Assembly: GCA_903847325.1 (NCBI GenBank)
Contig: CAINDJ010000407.1
Location: 1 to 35,448, forward strand
DNA: 35,448 bases
Origin: an uncultured beta proteobacterium
GTDB taxonomy: Bacteria > Pseudomonadota > Gammaproteobacteria > Burkholderiales > Burkholderiaceae_B
Direction of reading: 5' to 3'
The notes under the pieces are model-generated. The model was not told the DNA's origin. It made no database searches and worked only from the letters and a program-made list of their open reading frames with translations. Shown piece by piece: positions 28,450-35,448 of this stretch. The stretch's first letter is position 1. Every line of letters begins with the position of its first letter. The position numbers were made by a program, and so were the translations under genes.

Positions 28450-30099
28450 TTACATGCTGCTGTAGACCGGACCTTCGCCACCTTGTGGTGTGACCCATAC
28501 GATGTTCTGGGTCGGATCTTTGATGTCGCAGGTCTTGCAGTGCACGCAGTTCTGAGCATTAATCTGCAGACGGTCTGCACCACTGGTGTCATCTTTGACA
28601 AACTCATAGACACCGGCTGGGCAGTACCGTGCTTCTGGACCACCATACACAGCAAGGTTTACCGACACAGGCACTGATGCGTCTTTCAATGTCAGGTGCA
28701 CGGGCTGGTTTTCTTCGTGGTTGGTGTTGGAGATAAACACCGAGCTCAAACGATCAAACGTCAGCACGCCATCGGGTTTTGGGTAGTCGATCTTGGCGCA
28801 CAGGTTGGCGGGTTGCAGACAGGCATGATCAGGTTTGGTGCGATGGATGGTCCAGGGCATGTTGCCCTTAAGTAGCCATTGCTCAATACCGGTCATGAGT
28901 GTGCCGACTGAGCGGCCTTTCTTGAACCACTGCTTGAAATTACGTGCCTTGTTGAGCTCGGTATGCAGCCACGAGCCTTCAAACGCTGCAGGGTAGGCGG
29001 GCAATTCGTCGTGGCTGCGCTCAGCGACGAGTGCGTCAAACGCTGCTTCGGCTGCCATCATGCCTGACTTGATTGCAGCGTGGCTGCCCTTGATGCGTGA
29101 CGCGTTGAGCAAACCTGCTTCACAACCAACCAGTGCGCCACCCGGGAACACCAGCTTTGGCAATGAGAGCAAACCGCCAGCGGTGATTGCACGGGCGCCA
29201 TAGGCAATACGCTTGCCGCCTTGGAAATAACCGCGAATCGCTGGATGCGTCTTGTAACGCTGGAATTCTTCGAAAGGTGAAATCCAAGGGTTTGCATAAT
29301 CGAGACCGACTACCATTCCCACTGCGACCTGATTGTTATCCAGGTGATACAGGAAAGAACCACCATAGGTATCCGAGTCCAGCGGCCAGCCGGCGGTATG
29401 CACCACCAGACCTGGACGGGATTTTGCGGGGTCGATTTCCCACAGCTCTTTGATGCCGATGCCATAGCTTTGTGGATCGCGTCCCTGATCAAGTTTGAAA
29501 TGTTCGATCAGCTGTTTGCCGAGTTGACCACGAGCGCCTTCGGCAAAAATTGTGTATTTGGCGAGCAGCTCCATGCCTTGCTGATAATGCTCGGTGGGTT
29601 GGCCATCCCGACCCACACCCATATCGCCCGTCGCAACACCACGCACAGCGCCTTTTTCGTCGTAGAGCACCTCAGCGGCTGCGAAGCCTGGGAAAATCTC
29701 AACGCCCAATGCCTCGGCCTGCTCGCCCATCCAGCGTGCTACGTTGCCCAGGCTAATGACGTAATTGCCTTTGTTGTGAAAGCACTCAGGCAAGAGCCAC
29801 TCGGGTGTTTTGCTCGAACCCGTTTCTGTCAAAAACAGGAATTCGTCTTCAGTTACGGGTGTATCGAGTGGCGCACCGGTGGTTTTCCAGTCCGGCAACA
29901 ACTCTGTGAGTGCCTGAGGATCCATCACCGCGCCTGAGAGGATATGCGCGCCAATCTCGCTGCCTTTTTCGAGGACACAGACCGAAATTTCGTGATTGCG
30001 CTCTGCTGCGAGTTGCTTGAGGCGGATGGCAGTCGCCAGACCACCAGGGCCACCACCGACGACGACGACGTCATATTCCATCGATTCACGTTGCGACAT
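28450..30099 (-). CDS. Electron transfer flavoprotein-ubiquinone oxidoreductase (ETF-QO)
   Basis: VVVVGGGPGGLATAIRLKQL FAD motif; C-terminal QINAQNCVHCKTCDIKDPTQNIVWVTPQGGEGPVYSSM 4Fe-4S motif. Confidence 0.96.
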   Translation of the reverse strand: MSQRESMEYDVVVVGGGPGGLATAIRLKQLAAERNHEISVCVLEKGSEIGAHILSGAVMDPQALTELLPDWKTTGAPLDTPVTEDEFLFLTETGSSKTPEWLLPECFHNKGNYVISLGNVARWMGEQAEALGVEIFPGFAAAEVLYDEKGAVRGVATGDMGVGRDGQPTEHYQQGMELLAKYTIFAEGARGQLGKQLIEHFKLDQGRDPQSYGIGIKELWEIDPAKSRPGLVVHTAGWPLDSDTYGGSFLYHLDNNQVAVGMVVGLDYANPWISPFEEFQRYKTHPAIRGYFQGGKRIAYGARAITAGGLLSLPKLVFPGGALVGCEAGLLNASRIKGSHAAIKSGMMAAEAAFDALVAERSHDELPAYPAAFEGSWLHTELNKARNFKQWFKKGRSVGTLMTGIEQWLLKGNMPWTIHRTKPDHACLQPANLCAKIDYPKPDGVLTFDRLSSVFISNTNHEENQPVHLTLKDASVPVSVNLAVYGGPEARYCPAGVYEFVKDDTSGADRLQINAQNCVHCKTCDIKDPTQNIVWVTPQGGEGPVYSSM

Positions 30100-30223
30100 G
30101 AGATTCTCCCAGCTTCAAAGTATGATTGTTGGCATGGATTGTATTGCACTGCGGCCCTTTTCATAGGGCAAATGCCTTGCAAATCAATGAACTGTCCCTT
30201 TTGCAATTCTTTCGGAGAAATAT

Positions 30224-30703
30224 GTGTCAGAGCTTGAGCAAGCGTTTGAATCAGCGTCGATCGTCCCTGAGGGTGACACTCTGCACATAGGTGATACCTA
30301 CGATATCGACGTCAACATGCGCTGGGCTGATGCCGATAGCCTGCAGCATCTCAATAACGCTGTCTATTTCCGCTTTATGGAGGAAGGCCGCATCAGCATG
30401 TTCTACGCAGCGCGCATTACAGATTCATCGCGGTTCGGACCGGTGGTCGTGCATTGTTCCTGCGACTTTAAAAAGCAAATTACTTATCCGGCTACGATAA
30501 AGGTGCGAATGAGGCTGGTCAAGCTTGGCCGCTCAAGCATGGAGCACGAGGTTGATCTCCTCGTTGTCGAAAAGGACGGCACGCTGGACCTGCGGGCGCA
30601 GGGTCGTTCGGTGATGGTCTGGATGGACTTTGAGGCAGAGAAATCACATCCTTGGCCCCCAGAAGTACTCAAAGCACTAGCAACCGCCGTAAATCGTTCA
30701 TAA
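30224..30703 (+). CDS. Hotdog-fold acyl-CoA thioesterase family protein
   Basis: DVNMRWADADSLQHLNNAVYFRFMEEGRISMF is a 4-hydroxybenzoyl-CoA-thioesterase-like motif; GTG start. Confidence 0.85.
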   Translation: MSELEQAFESASIVPEGDTLHIGDTYDIDVNMRWADADSLQHLNNAVYFRFMEEGRISMFYAARITDSSRFGPVVVHCSCDFKKQITYPATIKVRMRLVKLGRSSMEHEVDLLVVEKDGTLDLRAQGRSVMVWMDFEAEKSHPWPPEVLKALATAVNRS

Positions 30704-30739
30704 TCACATTTGAATTCAATATAGACAGGAGCTGGACGA

Positions 30740-31441
30740 ATGGACAAGCTTTATCCAGGCGCCAAAGAAGCGCTTACAGGAATTTTGAAAGACGGACAGA
30801 CCATCGCAGTAGGCGGGTTTGGCCTGTGCGGTATCCCTGAGGCACTGATCGCTGCGGTACGCGACCTGGGCGTCAAAGATCTGACCTGCATCAGCAATAA
30901 CGCAGGGGTGGACGATTTTGGACTGGGTATTTTGTTGAAAACCCGTCAGGTGCGCAAAATGATTGCCTCCTACGTAGGTGAAAACAAAGAGTTCGAACGC
31001 CAGTATCTTTCCGGTGAACTTGAGCTCGAATTCACTCCTCAGGGCACACTCGCCGAGCGGCTGCGTGCGGGCGGTGCAGGGATCCCTGCATTCTTTACGC
31101 GTACCGGTGTGGGCACCATCGTGGCCGATGGTAAAGAAATCCGCGAATTCGATGGCAAGCAATATGTCATGGAGCGTGCACTGGTGCCTGAGGTATCTCT
31201 GGTCAAGGCGTACATCGCTGATCACAGCGGTAATCTGATTTTCCATAAGACCGCACGCAACTTTAATCCTCCTGTTGCACAGGCTGGCAAAATCACGGTG
31301 GTCGAAGTTGAAAAAATCGTTGAGACGGGCGCGCTCGATCCTGATCAGATTCACTTGCCGGGCATTTATGTGCACCGCATCGTGATCAACGCAAATCCAG
31401 AAAAACGCATTGAACAGCGCACTGTTCGTGCAGCGAGCTAA
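30740..31441 (+). CDS. scoA: 3-oxoacid CoA-transferase subunit A
   Basis: IAVGGFGLCGIPEALIAAVRDLGVKDLTCISNNAG and QYLSGELELEFTPQGTLAERLRAGGAGIPAFFT. Confidence 0.92.
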   Translation: MDKLYPGAKEALTGILKDGQTIAVGGFGLCGIPEALIAAVRDLGVKDLTCISNNAGVDDFGLGILLKTRQVRKMIASYVGENKEFERQYLSGELELEFTPQGTLAERLRAGGAGIPAFFTRTGVGTIVADGKEIREFDGKQYVMERALVPEVSLVKAYIADHSGNLIFHKTARNFNPPVAQAGKITVVEVEKIVETGALDPDQIHLPGIYVHRIVINANPEKRIEQRTVRAAS

Positions 31442-31453
31442 GGAGACATCGAC

Positions 31454-32113
31454 ATGGCATGGACTCGTGACGAAATGGCTGCACGTGCAGCCCGTGAATT
31501 AAAAGACGGCTTTTATGTGAATCTGGGTATTGGTTTGCCCACACTGGTTGCCAACCATGTGCCGGCAGGCATGGAAGTCTGGTTGCAATCTGAAAACGGT
31601 TTGCTCGGAATCGGCCAGTTTCCGTTGGATAGCGAAGTCGATCCGGACTTGATCAATGCGGGTAAGCAAACCGTTACAACGCTGCCAGGTTCGTCGATAT
31701 TTTCTTCGGCAGATTCGTTTGCGATGATTCGCGGCGGCAAGATCAATCTGGCTATTCTGGGTGCAATGCAGGTCTCAGAAACCGGCGATCTGGCCAACTG
31801 GATGATCCCGGGAAAAATGGTCAAAGGCATGGGCGGCGCGATGGATCTGGTCGCAGGCGTTGGTCGTGTGATCGTCTTGATGGAACATGTTGCGCGTAAA
31901 AAAGACGGCTCGATTGATAAAAAATTATTGCCCAAGTGCACACTGCCTTTAACTGGCGTGGGTGTCATCGATATGGTGATTACTGACATGGGTGTCATGG
32001 AAGTCACGCCCAATGGCTTAAAGCTTATTGAGCTGGCGCCAGGCATCACGGTCGAAGAAATCCAGGCCAATACGGATGCCAAACTGGACGTGTCCTCAGT
32101 CAAAAAAGGATAA
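31454..32113 (+). CDS. scoB: 3-oxoacid CoA-transferase subunit B
   Basis: [36 protein letters not shown] contains the catalytic SENG motif. Confidence 0.93.
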   Translation: MAWTRDEMAARAARELKDGFYVNLGIGLPTLVANHVPAGMEVWLQSENGLLGIGQFPLDSEVDPDLINAGKQTVTTLPGSSIFSSADSFAMIRGGKINLAILGAMQVSETGDLANWMIPGKMVKGMGGAMDLVAGVGRVIVLMEHVARKKDGSIDKKLLPKCTLPLTGVGVIDMVITDMGVMEVTPNGLKLIELAPGITVEEIQANTDAKLDVSSVKKG

Positions 32114-32117
32114 ATCC

Positions 32118-33095
32118 ATGCACCCCGTCATTGTGATTCACGGCGGGGCAGGCGCGATGACCCGCAGCGCCATGTCCGCAGAGAAAGAGCGTGAATATCA
32201 CGCCGCGTTGCGGCTCGTGTTGCAAGCGGGTCTTGCAGTCCTTGAAGCAGGTGGGAGTGCGGTCGATGCTGTCACTGCGGCGGTTGTCGAACTAGAGGAC
32301 TGTCCTCTGTTTAATGCGGGCCGCGGTGCGGTCTTTACCAGCGATGCGACACACGAGCTCGATGCGGCCATCATGGATGGCGCGTCCTTGCGCACGGGAG
32401 CGATTGCTAATGTTCATCACATCCGCAATCCTATTCTTGCCGCGCGCAGCGTGATGCAAAATAGTCGTCACGTGTTTTTTGTGGGTGAGGGCGCGGAGCG
32501 CTTTGCGCGCACACAAGGCCTCGAGATGGTGGAGGAGTCCTATTTTTCGACTCCCGAGCGTCATGCGCAATTACTGCGTGTGCAGCGCGATACGCCAGAC
32601 GCGGCTGTGCTGGATCATGACGGTCAGGCCATTGTTGAGAGTCAGCCTGCAGCACCCGCGCACCCACTCGATATCGATAAAAAGTTTGGTACGGTTGGCG
32701 CGGTCGCGCTCGACGCGCACGGCAATCTTGCTGCGGCAACGTCAACGGGTGGCATAACCAATAAACAAGTCGGACGCGTGGGCGATGCCCCGATCATCGG
32801 TGCGGGGACCTATGCGAGTAATGAGACTTGCGCGGTGTCAGCTACAGGTACGGGTGAAATGTATATCCGTAAAGTAGCTGCCTACGATATTGCCGCAAGA
32901 ATGCGCTATACCGGCGCGACCCTTGAGCAAGCTGCTCACGCAGTGATGTTCGAAGAGTTACCGTCGATAGGCGGCAAGGGCGGGTTGATCGCCGTCGATG
33001 CTCAGGGCAATATCACGCTGCCTTTCAATACGGAGGGCATGTACAGGGGTTACGCCAGAGTCGGCTCAGATCCTGTCACGGAAATCTATCGCTAA
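32118..33095 (+). CDS. iaaA: Isoaspartyl peptidase/L-asparaginase (Ntn hydrolase)
   Basis: [43 protein letters not shown] and [29 protein letters not shown] contains the autoprocessing Thr. Confidence 0.93.
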   Translation: MHPVIVIHGGAGAMTRSAMSAEKEREYHAALRLVLQAGLAVLEAGGSAVDAVTAAVVELEDCPLFNAGRGAVFTSDATHELDAAIMDGASLRTGAIANVHHIRNPILAARSVMQNSRHVFFVGEGAERFARTQGLEMVEESYFSTPERHAQLLRVQRDTPDAAVLDHDGQAIVESQPAAPAHPLDIDKKFGTVGAVALDAHGNLAAATSTGGITNKQVGRVGDAPIIGAGTYASNETCAVSATGTGEMYIRKVAAYDIAARMRYTGATLEQAAHAVMFEELPSIGGKGGLIAVDAQGNITLPFNTEGMYRGYARVGSDPVTEIYR

Positions 33096-35005
33096 TGATT
33101 CAGACGGCACCCTCCAATGACTTTGCTCAGATGACCGAACAGGGTGTGGTGCGTGTGGATAATCTCAGTGTGCGGTTTTCCAGCTCAGAGCGCACGGTCG
33201 ATGCCGTACGTCATCTTTCTTTTCATGTTGATCGGGGCGAGACGCTCGCCATCGTGGGAGAGTCGGGCTCCGGCAAATCCGTGACATCGCTTGCGCTCAT
33301 GCGTCTCGTAGAACACGGTGGCGGTAAGATCCTCAATGGTGCGATGACACTGCGCAGACGCGATGGTGCGCTGGTTGATCTGGCGCATGCCGATCCCAGG
33401 CTGATGCGGTCAGTGCGTGGTGCCGACATGGCCATGATTTTCCAGGAGCCCATGACCTCGCTTAATCCCGTGTTTACGGCGGGGGAGCAAATCGCAGAGT
33501 CGATTCGCTTGCATCAGCACGTCGGGCATGCGGCCGCACGCGCTGAAACCCTTCGATTACTTGAGCAAGTGCGCATCCCGCAGGCACGCGCGATGTTGGA
33601 TCGCTTTCCACACCAGTTGTCGGGTGGGATGCGTCAGCGCGTCATGATCGCCATGGCGCTTGCTTGTAAACCCGCATTACTGATTGCCGACGAGCCCACG
33701 ACAGCGCTGGATGTGACGATCCAGGCGCAGATTTTGCAGTTGATCCGTCAGTTGCAACAAGACATGCAGATGGGTGTCATTTTTATTACGCATGATATGG
33801 GAGTAGTGGCTGAGGTTGCCGATCGTGTGTTGGTGATGTATCAGGGCGAGCAGGTCGAGCAGGCCGTATCGACTGAGCTCTTTCACGCACCCAGACATCG
33901 CTATACCAAGGCATTGCTTTCGGCTGTCCCGCAATTGGGGTCGATGAAAGATACCGATTTTCCAGAGCGCTTTACGCTCACATTGATGGCGCAGACGCCT
34001 AAGGATGAGCATGCGCCAGACGAGACCGCGCCCGCTCCGACGTCAGCCCCACGGTTGCCTGACCGGGACAAAAAACCAATCCTCAGTGTGCGTAAGCTGA
34101 TTGCACGCTTTGACTTGCGCAGCGGACTGCTGAACCGTGTGAAACAGCGTGTCCACGCGGTTGAGCAAGTCAGTTTTGATCTGTACCCGGGCGAGACTCT
34201 GGCGCTGGTGGGCGAATCAGGTTGCGGTAAATCGACGACGGGTCGCGCACTATTGAGACTGGTGGATACGCAGGGTGGTGAAATCGAGTTTGACGGACAA
34301 AACGTCATTACTCTCGCACATCGTCAACTGCAATCCCTGCGCCGCAACATTCAGTTTGTATTTCAGGATCCTTTCGCCTCGCTCGATCCGCGTGTGACGG
34401 TCGGGTTTTCAATTATGGAGCCCTTGCTGATCCATAGCGTGGGTACGCAACAGACCGCGCGCGAACGTGTGGCCTATTTACTTGAGCGTGTCGGGCTTAC
34501 TCCGGAAATGGCAGAGCGTTACCCGCATGAGTTCTCTGGTGGACAACGTCAACGGATCTGCATCGCGCGCGCGCTTGCGCTCAATCCCAAGGTAGTGATT
34601 GCAGACGAGTCAGTCTCCGCACTTGATGTATCCATTCAGGCGCAAATCGTGAATTTGATGATCGATTTGCAGCAAGAGCTTGGCGTGTCGTTTTTATTTA
34701 TCTCGCATGATATGGCGGTGGTCGAACGCATCAGTCATCGGGTTGCCGTGATGTATCTCGGGCAAATCGTCGAGATTGGTCCGCGACGCGAGATTTTTCA
34801 AAACCCCCAGCATCCTTACACGCGCAAGTTAATGTCGGCCGTACCGATTGCTGACCCAGCCAGGCGTCATCTCAAAACCGAGATTGCAGCCGATGAATTA
34901 CCCAGCTCGATTCGCGCACTGGACGACCTGCCCGTGGTTGAGCCGCTGGTAAAAGTTGGCCCGGATCATTATGTCGCGCGTCATCGCGTGGGCGGGCAGT
35001 ATTGA
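33095..35005 (+). CDS. gsiA: Dual-ATPase-domain peptide/glutathione ABC transporter ATP-binding protein
   Basis: Two ABC cassettes: [35 protein letters not shown] and [40 protein letters not shown] 1-bp overlap with iaaA. Confidence 0.9.
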   Translation: MIQTAPSNDFAQMTEQGVVRVDNLSVRFSSSERTVDAVRHLSFHVDRGETLAIVGESGSGKSVTSLALMRLVEHGGGKILNGAMTLRRRDGALVDLAHADPRLMRSVRGADMAMIFQEPMTSLNPVFTAGEQIAESIRLHQHVGHAAARAETLRLLEQVRIPQARAMLDRFPHQLSGGMRQRVMIAMALACKPALLIADEPTTALDVTIQAQILQLIRQLQQDMQMGVIFITHDMGVVAEVADRVLVMYQGEQVEQAVSTELFHAPRHRYTKALLSAVPQLGSMKDTDFPERFTLTLMAQTPKDEHAPDETAPAPTSAPRLPDRDKKPILSVRKLIARFDLRSGLLNRVKQRVHAVEQVSFDLYPGETLALVGESGCGKSTTGRALLRLVDTQGGEIEFDGQNVITLAHRQLQSLRRNIQFVFQDPFASLDPRVTVGFSIMEPLLIHSVGTQQTARERVAYLLERVGLTPEMAERYPHEFSGGQRQRICIARALALNPKVVIADESVSALDVSIQAQIVNLMIDLQQELGVSFLFISHDMAVVERISHRVAVMYLGQIVEIGPRREIFQNPQHPYTRKLMSAVPIADPARRHLKTEIAADELPSSIRALDDLPVVEPLVKVGPDHYVARHRVGGQY

Positions 35006-35083
35006 ACCAAAGCAGTTTGAACTGAGTAAAGGATAGTTGTCTTAATCGTGGATGTTGAATCCGAATTCTCTGGAGAAATACAC

Positions 35084-35448
35084 ATGGCCGTCAGACTCTT
35101 TAAAAATCGTGCGCTTGCCTCCGTGGCGCTGGCAACTACACTCGCCACGAGCTTGTTGGGCAGCGTATTGTTCGCACCGGCAGCCTTGGCTGCAAAAGAT
35201 GTGACCTTTGCTGTTGCTATCGCACTCGAAACACTCGATCCATACAACACCAACAGCACCATCAATCAAGCTGCCGGAAAAGCCTATTACGAAGGCTTGT
35301 ATGAATTTGATAAAGATCTGAAAATCCAGCCCAAACTAGCGACCGAATACAGCGTATCGCCGGATGGTCTGGTCTATACAGTGAAGCTGCGTTCAGGAGT
35401 GAAGTTCCATGATGGTTCGGATTTCAACGCCGAGGCCGTCAAGGCAAC
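35084..35448 (+). CDS. gsiB: ABC transporter peptide/glutathione-binding protein, N-terminal part (3' end outside window)
   Basis: ATG at 35084 with GGAG upstream. Translates to a signal sequence plus AKDVTFAVAIALETLDPYNTNSTINQAAGKAYYEGLYEFDKDLKIQPKLATEYSVSPDGLVYTVKLRSGVKFHDG, an SBP family 5 pattern; open to the window end. Confidence 0.85.
   Translation, partial: MAVRLFKNRALASVALATTLATSLLGSVLFAPAALAAKDVTFAVAIALETLDPYNTNSTINQAAGKAYYEGLYEFDKDLKIQPKLATEYSVSPDGLVYTVKLRSGVKFHDGSDFNAEAVKA

Noticed and set aside
29344-29937. 197-aa plus-strand ORF opposite ETF-QO
   Set aside because: Antisense shadow of a strongly conserved flavoprotein; no family signature.
30716-31375. 219-aa minus-strand ORF opposite scoA
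   Set aside because: Mirror of scoA coding frame; composition is shadow-like.
1-35448. Mobile element, phage defence island or RNA gene
   Set aside because: No transposase, integrase, restriction, toxin-antitoxin, CRISPR, tRNA or rRNA signature was recognised; gene content is metabolic.

Overview
The window is 35.4 kb of dense bacterial chromosome. Gene content and family mix look betaproteobacterial, probably Burkholderiales/Alcaligenaceae-like (inference from protein style only). I see no rRNA, tRNA, CRISPR array, prophage or transposase. From left to right it holds: a CysB-like LysR regulator cut by the window edge; a small DUF2325-type protein behind a Fur-box-like palindrome; a NlpC/P60 lipoprotein; a prpE / GlcG-HbpS-like / UMF1-type MFS / acs run; a YbaK/ProX-type deacylase; a TPR plus TylF-type methyltransferase fusion; and a small CopD-like membrane protein. 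Next is a ~13 kb catabolic locus (10.3-23.5 kb): UxaA-family dehydratase, CUT1 ABC importer, D-2-hydroxyacid dehydrogenase, SDR, Ldh2-family dehydrogenase, FadR-type GntR regulator, second SDR, FAH-family hydrolase and IlvD/Edd dehydratase. After it come an HSL-type esterase, a gamma-resorcylate-decarboxylase-like amidohydrolase with an AAHS-type MFS transporter, DoxX, an EamA exporter, ETF-QO, a thioesterase, scoAB-like CoA transferase and an iaaA-gsiA-gsiB-like run truncated at the right edge. The most interesting signal is a matched pair of inverted repeats, AATTGG-N5-CCAATT, one in each divergent promoter region of the catabolic locus. They look like operators of the embedded FadR-type regulator and suggest one regulon for an unassigned sugar-acid or hydroxy-acid pathway ending in diketo-acid hydrolysis.
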